A DNA stretch of 20,125 bases from Oppiella nova (taxonomy: Eukaryota; Arthropoda; Arachnida; Sarcoptiformes; Oppiidae). The notes beneath the pieces were generated by a model. The model ran no database searches. It was not told where the DNA came from and saw nothing but the letters and a program-made list of their open reading frames with translations. The stretch lies in assembly GCA_905397405.1 (NCBI GenBank), contig CAJPVJ010000830.1, positions 1-20,125 on the forward strand, read 5' to 3'. Shown one piece after another: positions 10,055 through 18,804 of this stretch (positions are counted from its first letter, which is position 1; every line of letters begins with the position of its first letter). Position numbers and translations under genes: made by a program.

Positions 10055-10076
10055 TGTCTCTCTCTCTCTCTCTCTG
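10055..10076. repeat. Short (CT)n tract
   Basis: A dinucleotide CT run of about 20 bases in a GC-richer block. It creates the Arg/Glu repeat of a spurious minus-strand frame. Confidence 0.9.
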
Positions 10077-10228
10077 GCCTCCCATTCCTCTACTTGTGAT
10101 CGTGCACTGCGTTCACTGCAGACAACACTAGTATGTGATGTAATGTTTGGTGTTGTCTTAGATGGAGACACAACTGATGGTAATCTAATCATTGATTCAG
10201 TGACCACTCGATTGAGTTGTTGATCCAT

Positions 10229-10980
10229 TTCAGTGCAATGTTTGCAATATTATTATCATATTTCCATTCACTGTAATTGTGTGCAAATATTTTGATTACA
10301 TGATATGATTGGATATTTAAGTGGAATCTGTAGTACAAAAATGATAATTAAAATTGATTGACATATAAGTATGTGAATGATATGAGATTAGCTGTGGTGA
10401 TACTGTAGTGGTAATACCAGTGCTGGAACGCCACCACATCGCTATCATCTCAATAGCTGTGTTTGTTTTGTGTATACATTCTGTATGTTTGCAGTGGTAA
10501 TGAAGATCCAGTGCTAATGCAGTAATAGAGTGTAATTTATGGCTTATTGTATGATAAGATCAAAGCCAACACATCGGCAGTCATGCGAAAGCTATTGTTA
10601 TTTTGGTTCCACTTTTATTGTGTGTCACAACTCACTGTTGGCTATAAAATGATTTGCTATACAATAGCCATCGATGTTAACACTTTGTATCACTAGTTAT
10701 CCCAAATTGTCGTTCACTATCGATACTAATGTTAGACACCGTTAAACAACTCTACATTCTATACGATCTATACGTTTAAATGTGAGACCATTTGTGACAC
10801 TAAACAACTGCTGTTTCACTGCATTACGTGTTCCAACAGTTACCATATTATTGACAATTGTCTGCTCGCAACTGTCCGTCAGTCATGAACAACAAGGTAT
10901 CGATTGTCTGCTCCAAACACATCTCATACACTACACTAACACATCATATCATACCATTGCATACATCCCTATTCCTACAT
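10229..10980. other. Intronic stretch without a supported gene
   Basis: Moderately AT-rich. A frame at 10782-10905 (no ATG start) is hydrophobic and ends before GGTATCG, but it has no convincing acceptor. A 7-bp inverted repeat TGTGGTG/CACCACA flanks about 10393-10438. Nothing here is firm. Confidence 0.4.
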
Positions 10981-10989
10981 CTCTTACTC

Positions 10990-11068
10990 CTCTCTCTCTC
11001 TCTCCCTCTCTCTCTCCGCTCGCTCTCTCTCTCTCCCTCTCTCTCTCCGCTCGCTCTCTCCACTCCTT
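10990..11068 (+). repeat. Long imperfect (CT)n tract upstream of the 27-nt exon
   Basis: About 80 bases of almost pure pyrimidine in CT steps, with a 31-base internal repeat (the CCGCTCGCTC block occurs at 11016 and again 31 bases later). In the RNA of the host gene this is a CUCUCU-rich tract ending about 70 bases before the exon candidate at 11136. CUCUCU/UCUU motifs are known binding sites of PTB-type splicing repressors. Confidence 0.85.
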
Positions 11069-11135
11069 TTGTTTATATTTACACAACTTTTATGTTTATT
11101 TTCCGTTTAATTAATTTGTTTTATTCTGATTATAG

Positions 11136-11162
11136 CGACACTCCTCTGAAGACAACATTCAT
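11136..11162 (+). CDS. AUTS2: Candidate 27-nt in-frame microexon of the AUTS2/tay-like gene
   Basis: The 27 bases are flanked by a strong acceptor (TTTGTTTTATTCTGATTATAG ending at 11135, pyrimidine-rich) and a strong donor (CAT|GTAAGT at 11162/11163). In phase 0, which both neighbouring exons use, it encodes RHSSEDNIH and adds nine residues between exon 2 (...TNHK) and exon 3 (VESSDC...) without a frameshift. Vertebrate AUTS2 has a similar HHYSSDREN stretch between its LTNG region and its CRDSDSES region, so order and chemistry agree, though nine residues are too few for proof. A CU-rich tract upstream suggests regulated, perhaps tissue-specific, inclusion. The alternative is a chance pair of splice-like sites. 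Confidence 0.5.
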
Positions 11163-12400
11163 GTAAGTTATAGTTTGCACTTAATTCTCATTTTGTTACC
11201 ATTTTCTTCACATTTTATAAATTCCTCAATTATTTATAAATTTTTAAAATTCAATTCTCTCTGTGTTTTAAACACAAAATACCTTCAATTCTGTGAAAAA
11301 ATATTTGAAAGAATTTTTGAGATTTTTTAAAGTATATTAAATTAATTAAAAATTTTTGTTACACTCGACGCGTAAAAAATGAGCTGAACATTTTGCAATA
11401 CATTTATTTTTCATATTAAAGTCCACATTACGAAAGGGAGTCTCATATCTTTAATCATTCCTCGAAACAACTCCTTTAGAAGATTTGTTATTATTAAAAA
11501 CAAATCTCAAACAAATATCATGTAATGCTTTGCAAACAGAAATACAATACTTTAAATTTGAAGTGTTTTTTAGAGTATCGGTTCGTACGGTATATAACAT
11601 AAAAAAGAGAGTAATTTGTTATATTGTAGTCGTTTTAGACAGAGAAGTGTCATATTTTTATTCTCTTATCTCCACTTTTTTGTCGACAACTATTTTATTA
11701 AAGTTTTTGTTAGTTTTTAAAATAATTGATTCGTTGCTGTCTTTGGAGATTAGATTGAATAATACGTAAACATTGCAATGAAAGCAAACATTTATTTTTA
11801 TATTACATTATATGACACATAATTGAAGATTGAATTTGCAGTCATTTAGAAGATTAGTCTCTCTAATGATAAAGTTTTCTCAGATTTGTTGGATAGGCAT
11901 CAGATATGACACAATTGTAGATAAATGTTATTCAAAGTGTAATGTATATATTGTGTGTAGGATTTAGATTAGTGTGCATTTGATTTTAATTTGGAAAATA
12001 GGTTTTGGACCCAAATGTTGATTTGAAGCCATGAAAGAGTATCTAATTTTGAGTCACCATTAAGTGCTTCAATTCATTTGTGACTTGGGATGCGATGGCA
12101 GTGCAAAGACTGGGCACAGGATTGAGTTGAATTGAGTGAGGGCTGGGATCTGTTGTGGTGTTCCCATGGGTTTGATAAGCTATTGCTTTTGTGTAGCATT
12201 TAGTAGAAGAGCTTTATTTGGTTTATTGTGTTTTCTTATTAAATCCGTTGCAATCAATTCGTATGCATTACTCAATGCCTTTTGAGTTGTTGTGTTGAGA
12301 CTTGTATTGTATTGCAAACCCAGTATTGTTTGCGTTAGTGTTGGTGTGGATTATTTAAGATCAGTTATGCTAAACCAGTTTATACTCAAATTACGTGCTA
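11163..12400. other. AT-rich intronic stretch, nothing recognised
   Basis: A frame at 11485-11769 lacks an ATG start and has AT-driven composition (Phe, Leu, Ile, Lys), so it is not called. No RNA gene, mobile element or long repeat is visible. Confidence 0.55.
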
Positions 12401-12433
12401 TCGCATCCGTACCATCATAGCCATACTCTCCCC

Positions 12434-12446
12434 GTTGCTTAGCAAC
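12434..12446. promoter_or_regulatory. RFX-type X-box
   Basis: GTTGCTTAGCAAC is a perfect inverted repeat of GTTGCT/AGCAAC with a single central base, matching the RFX X-box consensus (GTTNCY N RGNAAC form). RFX factors regulate ciliary and neuronal genes. It lies in a GC-richer island (about 12400-12630) of the large intron, so an intronic enhancer is a reasonable reading. Confidence 0.45.
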
Positions 12447-12493
12447 CGTGCAGTCAAATCAAGTCCCTCTCCCTCCCGAACCTCTCTTTACAG

Positions 12494-12559
12494 CGAAACA
12501 ACATTTCCAATGAAATAATAGCACAGAAGTGGTGTAAATGGCTTTACATAGCACTGGTT
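12494..12559 (+). other. Exon-like 66-nt segment with a strong acceptor
   Basis: A long pyrimidine tract (CCCTCTCCCTCCCGAACC and then TCTCTTTACAG) ends at 12493, one of the best acceptor-like sites in the intron. A weaker donor-like GTGAGC starts at 12560. The segment is 66 nt, a multiple of three. In phase 0 it reads RNNISNEIIAQKW followed by CKWLYIALV, with no stop until TAA at 12587-12589. The protein is hydrophobic at its end and unlike the host exons. A cassette exon of another isoform or chance are both possible. Confidence 0.2.
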
Positions 12560-12719
12560 GTGAGCGCACGACAGCTTTGGTGTTAATGATTTGGCCCTTT
12601 GGGCGCTCCGGCGGTTAATTAGATTTTATCACTCATTCCCTACACAGACAGACAACACCACTATTAGCCCATAACAGCCATAACACCACATCCACTGTAC
12701 ATCTGTTTCTGTTCCGCTC

Positions 12720-13380
12720 CAATCATTTCATTATTTGCATCTCTTATGAGCCCATTGTTAGCACCGAATCCTAAAACTATACCAATCATTGCAATGAGAC
12801 AACAGATTTATGGCTAACTGTTATAAATAACTTTTACTATTCCTACAGTACATGCCTTTCCCTCTTTTATTGTCTGTTCAATACTCTACTATTTTATTAC
12901 TTACAACAAAATCTGAGACTCGATTGCCATTTATCTTAATTTTAAAGACAACCCGTGTTCACAAACACAACACATTTCAAAATATTTGAATTTTAGTTGT
13001 TTCATCAAAAGTGACTGAATTTACAGCCAATGCATCGATATTCTAGTCTCTATAGTTACGCGAAATTATTATCACCAGGATAAGATTATTTGACAAATTA
13101 TGACTACATTTCGCATCTCTTTGTCTCTCGCATTGAATATAAATGAATAGATAAATATAAATGTCTTTAATCTCAATATAATTTTATTACGTTAAGTAAT
13201 CGACTGAGAATTTGTTTAATTAATTAAATGAATACTTTACTGTCGCTAACAATTAGTATCAATTTGTAGATTAGTTTTACAAAATTAAATGCATTTTCAG
13301 ATGAGATGCGCTCGCTTTGTAGTCATTATCACAAAACAATTGTGTATTAATGAGTTAAACAATACATTCAAATGTGTTAT
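12720..13380. other. Intronic stretch, nothing recognised
   Basis: AT-rich. A 43-codon frame follows an acceptor-like CCTACAG at 12842-12848, but it has no donor and is hydrophobic by composition. No firm feature. Confidence 0.5.
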
Positions 13381-13389
13381 ATTAGCGCC

Positions 13390-13430
13390 GAGAGAGAGAG
13401 AGGGAGGGAGAGAGAGAGAGAGAGAGAGAG
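13390..13430. repeat. (GA)n microsatellite, interrupted by GGGAGGG
   Basis: About 41 bases of AG steps with one G-rich interruption near 13402-13408. It underlies the Arg/Glu repeat in an otherwise unsupported frame at 13289-13480. Confidence 0.9.
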
Positions 13431-14060
13431 TCTCACATCTATATATTGATGAAAAGATTGAGTTGTATTACTTGTATTAATGTTGAGCTCATGCTCTTAG
13501 CCATCATCGCCTTCTTCTACCACTTCTTTGTCATTCGTTAAGTGATTCCTTTCAAGCATTTCTCCCATCGATCACATGCTTTGCTAACGAATGGGATTCT
13601 CTTTTCATCACTAAATTCATAATAAATATCATAATTGTGTGACGTTTTGACGATTTTCAGTGTTTAGTGTTTTGCGCTTTAATTGAATTACAATTGCATT
13701 GTCTGTGCAATCGGTGTAATACTGTTTGACTGTCTGATGAGCTGATGAGCTCTCATTGGCATCGAAACTGATTTGAATGTTTGAGCGGTGAATGCGATGA
13801 TTATGTTTAGGTAATGATAGGGAGATGTGATGACAATGTATTTGTCGGTCCATATAATGGTCTAAATGATTAATCAATAGGAGATTGGGTTGTATTGCAT
13901 GTTATGCTTGAATAATGAAAGCGAAAGCAACAAAACATTTGGTACTTATATTATTAGGTAAAAGGAGAGCTCTATTTGCTTTGATTTGTCCCCTAATTAA
14001 ATGAAGTTTGACAGCAAACAAATAGTTTGCACGCAATTGGCCTCTAATGCAATCTAATGC
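13431..14060. other. Intronic stretch, nothing recognised
   Basis: Moderately AT-rich. A minus-strand frame at 13629-13877 (82 codons) has no family resemblance and no clear splice sites, so it is not called as a gene. Confidence 0.45.
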
Positions 14061-14065
14061 ACCAA

Positions 14066-14119
14066 ATGGTATGGTATGGTATGGTATGGTATGGTATAGT
14101 ATGGTATGGTATGGTATGG
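14066..14119. repeat. (ATGGT)n pentanucleotide repeat
   Basis: Roughly ten to eleven tandem copies of ATGGT, with one ATAGT variant near 14096. Different in type from the GA/CT tracts of the window, and likely length-variable. Confidence 0.95.
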
Positions 14120-14632
14120 CTATGGGTCTGGTATAGCAGTGTATGTCTATAGTGTCGCCGCATTTTTTATTGATATTGATTGTCTTGTGTCGGCTGTCAG
14201 ACGCTTTAAACCTTAATGCCTGCCTGTCGTGTTAGACCAGCACCAGAGCACCGGCACTACACGTTTGTTCTCATAAATTATGGTATGAGGCAGTGAATCA
14301 AGTCTATCATTAACAGCCAAATTGCACATCATTTCCATCCTATTCTACATAAACACTGCCTTTTTCTATACCCAATCGCTATACACAACACACAAAATCA
14401 AATTCTGTTTCTCTTTTTCTTTCTTTATCTTTGTTTTTAAATGTTTGCGAAAAATATATTATTTTCATAATTTATTTTCGTTTGTGTCAAATAAAATATA
14501 TGATCGCCTCGAGTGATAAATGCTTTCAATGCCTGCAATGCTTTGCACAACAATTATATCATTTATTATTCAACAACTCTTAACACGTCTGTAAAACTCT
14601 ATAAATTTGCGCCTAATATAAGCCCAGAACTG

Positions 14633-14678
14633 CCCCAAACCAGGGGTAGTGGTAGGGGTTGCCCCGTGTGTCTCACAC
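14633..14678. repeat. Three consecutive short hairpins in a GC-rich patch
   Basis: Within 46 bases there are CCCCAAACCAGGGG (14633-14646), GGGGTTGCCCC (14655-14665) and GTGTGTCTCACAC (14666-14678), each a perfect small stem-loop. Flanks are AT-rich. Alternative pairing between the first and second GC arms is also possible. It could be a structured RNA piece, the end of a degenerate mobile element, or a binding-site cluster. A plus-strand frame across it has no support as a gene. Confidence 0.5.
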
Positions 14679-14819
14679 CTGAAGGTTATTTTTATATAAC
14701 AACTTTGAATCAACATTATTATCACAAAAAACAAAATCTTGTTATACAGTGTTATTCAGTGTTACTATTAGTGTTGATTTGTTTAACCTGTGATTTTGTG
14801 AATATGTATCTTTAATATA

Positions 14820-15215
14820 CAAAATAATATTTGGAAATTAATTTATTACAATATTAAGTTCATTATAATCCACATTCGAGAATTAAAGTGATATGAAAAA
14901 TATATTTAGTATATATTTTATTTGTTCGGGCTAACTCTTGGCGATCCATCGATCATACGGTATATGAAAAATGAAGTCTAAATCTGGATTTGAAGTAAAA
15001 TAGTTGATAATATACTGTACTTGGATTGTATGATTGAATTAAAAAGCATGTGATTGAGTGAACTGTACTTATATTTGGATAAAAAGAATTTTGAAGAGAA
15101 GCTAATAATTGTAATGATTTTGTCGGACATTTATATACCGGTAATACTAGAGTTGTATTGAGTATATGATAGCGTATGCAATATACGGTATGATGTATTA
15201 TATTCTAGTCGTATG
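14820..15215. other. AT-rich intronic stretch, nothing recognised
   Basis: No open frame or repeat of note before the long (CT)n tract that follows. Confidence 0.5.
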
Positions 15216-15223
15216 CAATACTC

Positions 15224-15225
<2 letters not shown>

Positions 15226-15267
<42 letters not shown>

Positions 15268-15268
15268 N

Positions 15269-15306
<38 letters not shown>
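15226..15306. repeat. (CT)n microsatellite containing a single N
   Basis: About 80 bases of CT steps with an N at 15268. The dinucleotide register changes across the N (T at odd positions before, C at odd positions after). The N is therefore a join or ambiguous length, not simply one unread base. The true tract length is uncertain. Confidence 0.95.
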
Positions 15307-15309
<3 letters not shown>

Positions 15310-16095
15310 CCAATGTTAGCGAACACTTGAGACACAGAACTCTTGTTGGCCTAAAAGCACTTGAGTTTCAGGATCTGTGCACTGGTATAGTGTTGGGTAG
15401 TGTTAAGTCGCGTCGACATAAGTGCGTGCATTCACTGCACTTAACAAATACTCGAGTGCTTCAGATAACTAGAGATACTTGAGATACTTGAAGAATACAG
15501 ACTGTATTATACAGTGAACGCTAACAGCTCAGCACCCGATCCTCTATTATTCGCTCAAAGGCTATCTAATGCCTCCATAAGTATAATAAGTATAGACTTT
15601 GTTTCCATTCATATACAGTATAGCACTCGTTATTCTGACATAAGTTTTCATTAAGACCTACACTATTGTGAACTAATTCAATAAATTGGGCTTTAATTTA
15701 GTCACTCAACACATATCTCAATAATCGCTTCTGACATATGCAGACACTACAAGTGTTGACATTAAACACAAAACTTTAAAATGGATTTGGATAATATTGT
15801 GCTAGAAAATCTGAGTAGATATTAATTAATTTTTAATTGCAATTGCAATGACTTGAATATTATCGCACAATAACTATAACCTTTGAATCCGTCAAAACTA
15901 ATAATAAGTTAGTTAATCATATAATAAGTGTGTAAGTGAAGTGTACAGAATTTGGCTATTGGTGTAGTAAACGGCAAATATGTCATAATTACCACACTAT
16001 TAGCTCAAAGCATATTCATTGAAGCGGTTATACTCTGCACAGTGTATCGAGAAGTTATGAATTTGTATGAATTATAGTGAGAACCCGATTATTAG
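15310..16095. other. Intronic stretch, nothing recognised
   Basis: Mixed composition, with repeated ACTTGAG/GATACTTGA-like words near 15324-15490 but no gene-like frame. Confidence 0.4.
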
Positions 16096-16166
16096 GAGTT
16101 CCCAGCGGTTGAGTGCGTCGACTCGAGCCCCGACAACAACTGCACGTTTCCATACGGGGCCAGTCT
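16096..16166 (+). other. Exon-like segment with GTGAGT donor
   Basis: Between a weak acceptor (GATTATTAG, 16095) and the donor GTGAGT (16167) lie 71 GC-richer bases. One frame reads EFPAVECVDSSPDNNCTFPY followed by GASL, which looks like a Cys-containing extracellular segment. A second frame, from ATG 16057-16059 or nearby, is also open (MNYSENPIIRSSQR...). Length 71 is not a multiple of three, so it cannot be a silent cassette of the host gene. I cannot decide the frame or whether it is expressed. Confidence 0.15.
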
Positions 16167-16258
16167 GTGAGTGACAGCCATACTGTTAGGATGTGCTCTC
16201 TTCCATCTTTTTAATACATGACTGTATGTAAAGATATAGTGGTTTAGTGTTGAGCCAA

Positions 16259-16432
16259 ATGATGATAACTGTCGCAATGAAAATAGGATTACTAGTCATC
16301 AGCTTTATGTCCGGTAATTATGATTGTCATCAGTTGTGTAGCAAATGGAGAGTAATGTTTGTGTGTGCCGTTCCTCCCGTTCCTCTCCACTGTATCCCCG
16401 CTTTCATGTGTTTCACTGTATGCTCAATATGA
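16259..16432 (+). CDS. Small ORF with signal-peptide-like start and six cysteines
   Basis: ATG at 16259 opens 57 codons ending in TGA at 16430-16432. The first 19 residues (MMITVAMKIGLLVISFMSG) have the Met/Lys start, hydrophobic core and small-residue end of a signal peptide. The remainder holds six Cys spaced C-x3-C-x8-C-x8-C-x5-C-x3-C. I do not recognise a family. The tandem duplication starts at 16293, inside the signal sequence. The second copy therefore lacks the start, has an upstream TGA, and ends earlier without the last Cys (TGCTCA became TCCTGA). No promoter or poly(A) signal is evident. Other frames in the block are open too, so this may be chance. Confidence 0.2.
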   Translation: MMITVAMKIGLLVISFMSGNYDCHQLCSKWRVMFVCAVPPVPLHCIPAFMCFTVCSI

Positions 16433-16818
16433 ATATAAGCACAGGTTATCCGCTTTATTCATAAACACAGCTCATTATTGTCTCAATTACTCGACTCTAA
16501 GAAACTGGAGATTTGTGTTGAATGTATTGCCATTTTGGCGAAATACACGATACGGTGTGTTATCTTTTAAGGGTATCTCTAATGTCGACAAATCCTTCAC
16601 AGCACAGGAATGTTGAGCGCCTCCATCTCACATCACTTGAGAGGCATTCGTATTGATTGGATATATCCTTATCCTTCTCTTATCGATACTCGACTCGACT
16701 CTCGACTCAATTATTCAACACTTAATTATTGTTCATTAAAGTGAAGTAATTTATTGTAGTTATTGTATGTATTGATAGATCGCTCATTCAATCGCTGTCT
16801 AATTTGTGTGACATTTGA
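16293..16818 (+). repeat. 526-bp tandem duplication, copy 1
   Basis: Starts TAGTCATCAGCTTTATGTCC and matches 16819-17344 base for base in length. I count five substitutions and no indels, about 99% identity. It holds the Cys-rich small ORF and an 85-codon frame without ATG. Confidence 0.95.
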
Positions 16819-17344
16819 TAGTCATCAGCTTTATGTCCGGTAATTATGATTGTCATCAGTTGTGTAGCAAATGGAGAGTAATGTTTGTGTGTGCCGTTCC
16901 TCCCGTTCCTCTCCACTGTATCCCCGCTTTCATGTGTTTCACTGTATCCTGAATATGAATATAAGCACAGGTTATCCGCTTTATTCATAAACACAGCTCA
17001 TTATTGTCTCAATTACTCGACTGTAAGAAACTGGAGATTTGTGTTGAATGTATTGCCATTTTGGCGAAATACACGATACGGTGTGTTATCTTTTAAGGGT
17101 ATCTGTAATGTCGACAAATCCTTCACAGCACAGGAATGTTGAGCGCCTCCATCTCACATCACTTGAGAGGCATTCGTATTGATTGGATATATCCTTATCC
17201 TTCTCTTATCGATACTCAACTCGACTCTCGACTCAATTATTCAACACTTAATTATTGTTCATTAAAGTGAAGTAATTTATTGTAGTTATTGTATGTATTG
17301 ATAGATCGCTCATTCAATCGCTGTCTAATTTGTGTGACATTTGA
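16819..17344 (+). repeat. 526-bp tandem duplication, copy 2
   Basis: Directly abuts copy 1, in the same orientation. Boundaries share only one or two bases (the T/AT before AGTCATC), so there is almost no junction homology. The 85-codon frame is kept, with amino-acid changes at most of the differing sites, so purifying selection is not evident. Confidence 0.95.
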
Positions 17345-17345
17345 T

Positions 17346-17475
17346 TATCGCTGCGATTCGTATAATAAACAGTTTTTAGTGTGAAATTAAATTTGGCTGT
17401 GCTTTTTATTATCATGTTAAAACTACTTTATTTTAAAATTTAAATGCTTTTTATATTAGCATTTAATTTGCGAAG
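17346..17475. other. 130-bp single-copy spacer between two tandem duplications
   Basis: AT-rich single-copy sequence separating the 526-bp duplication from the 1.3-kb duplication. No gene signal. Confidence 0.6.
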
Positions 17476-18791
17476 AGCCACGACTTAATGTTTTAAAATA
17501 CTGAGTGAATAACAAGTCATTAAACCGTATAAAACAATCATTTTGTTTGTGCCGATACTCTCTCTCCCTCTTTGTATAGAATGTCTGGTGTTTTGGTGAA
17601 CAGCCATCAGATCTCCTGAGGGTTTGTTGCAACTACTGGTCCTATCGGTGCTGTGCCCTCACTTGCATAACATTAAGCCATCATTTAGTAAAAAACACTT
17701 TTATCGCATCGATGTGTTAAATCATATATTTTCGACGTTATTTTGTTTATCAGTACAAATCATTTCAAATCATTGCAAATATTTTCATACTTTTGTAGTC
17801 TTTTATATAATGGGTTTTATTATTCTTTATCTCATGAGTACACAAATGCCTTATTGTTCAATCAATTAAGTGTTTAAAGTTTTCATTACGTGTTGAGCTA
17901 TGAAATTAATGTTCACGTAAAACCTCGCAACTATTAGATTATCGTTAAAATTTAGATTAATTGTGGATAGCTTTTAAATCATAAATACCATTATGTTTGG
18001 ACCAGATTTTTAGTTTATATTATGAATCAAAGCTTGAATATTTGTTGTCAAATTTATCCTATTATCAATGTTTTAAGCACTCGTTTGTTTGAACAAAATA
18101 TTATTTCTAAAAGCATATCATAAAACGATTAAATCTATAATATTATTTACAATACTCTATAATATAATACAGTGTGTTGTAGAGTCTATATGTCATATTA
18201 AAATTTTTAAATAAACAATTTAATGGGAAATAATTGTATAATAAATGAATACCAAGGGATTAGAATTATATAAAATGTTTAAATTATTTACTTTACAAAT
18301 GCCAATGAATTATCAATGAAGCGCTTATTCATATAATATTTATACTGTAGTCTTGAACCGCTTTAACTTAATTATATGACTAATTGACGTGTTATTCAAT
18401 GAACATACATTTTAATTAGCTAGCAACTTTCTAATCGAATAAAACATTTCAAATATTTATACTTTCATCTCTCTATCAAAACTTATAAATTATTTTTGTC
18501 TACTTTAGGATTTAAGGACTTTTTTATAAATTTTATATATAAAATGTGGAGAAAATTTATGAATTGTTTTTTGTGTCAATTGTTTTGTATTAATAATTAA
18601 ATGATAATAAATATTAATTTATTTGAATAACAGGTGGAAAGTAGTGATTGCCGTACAGAAGAGATAGACAAAGATTCGTCGGATGAGATAAATAGCATAT
18701 CATTGGCGGCAAACTCTTCGTCTCTGTCGGTGGCACTCAACCATTCGAGCAGTTCATCCATTAGTGATTGCGATAAAGGGTTGTCAACGAA
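17476..18791 (+). repeat. 1.3-kb tandem duplication, copy A (intron end plus 5' part of exon 3)
   Basis: Matches 18792-20125 throughout. Starts AGCCACGACTTAATG and ends TTGTCAACGAA. Copy A is 1316 bp and copy B 1334 bp. I count about 15 substitutions and five small insertions in B (4, 1, 2, 8 and 3 bases) whose sum, 18, equals the length difference. All indels are intronic. The junction shows short homology (CGAA/AG). Confidence 0.95.
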
Positions 18792-18804
18792 AGCCACGAC
18801 TTAA
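18634..18804 (+). pseudogene. AUTS2: Exon 3 of the AUTS2/tay-like gene, copy A, truncated by the duplication junction
   Basis: The acceptor TTTGAATAACAG (ends 18633) is followed in phase 0 by VESSDCRTEEIDKDSSDEIN and a Ser-rich run ending in SISDCDKGLST. After the codons for LSTK the reading enters the intronic start of copy B at 18792 and stops at TAA 18802-18804, after 56 codons. The S/D/E-rich character and the DCR near the start fit the CRDSDSES region of vertebrate AUTS2. If spliced in, this copy would end the protein early, at about residue 590. With only an acceptor and no donor it could act as a terminal exon only if a poly(A) site follows; I see none clearly. It may also be an assembly artefact. 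Confidence 0.55.

Larger units (their letters stand above)
3063..18633 (+). other. Large intron 2 (15.6 kb) of the AUTS2/tay-like gene
   Basis: This stretch lies between the donor GTAAGT at 3063 and the first exon 3 acceptor (TTTGAATAACAG) at 18633, both phase 0. Most is strongly AT-rich with no coding signal. GC-richer islands, microsatellites, one 27-nt exon candidate and tandem duplications inside it are listed separately. Vertebrate AUTS2 also has very long 5' introns carrying enhancers and sites linked to neurodevelopmental traits, so regulatory content is plausible, but none is proven here. Confidence 0.55.

Noticed and set aside
10161-10185. ATGGAGACACAACTG resembling the start of exon 1 (ATGGAGACCCAATCG)
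   Set aside because: Only the first four codons are alike and the frame stops after a few codons; taken as chance.
10040-10228. 62-codon minus-strand frame ending in Arg/Glu repeats
   Set aside because: Its end is the translated CT tract, there is no splice or promoter context, and I recognise no family.
10393-10438. Inverted repeat TGTGGTG/CACCACA as a possible microRNA precursor
   Set aside because: Only seven paired bases and poor inner pairing; too weak for a pre-miRNA hairpin.
15131-15482. Arg/Glu and Ser/Leu repeat frames on both strands across the (CT)n tract
   Set aside because: Pure dinucleotide translation containing an unknown residue at the N.
16359-17142. Two 85-codon frames in the 526-bp duplication
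   Set aside because: They begin at GTG, lack an ATG, and their differences are nearly all amino-acid changing; there is no sign of coding constraint.
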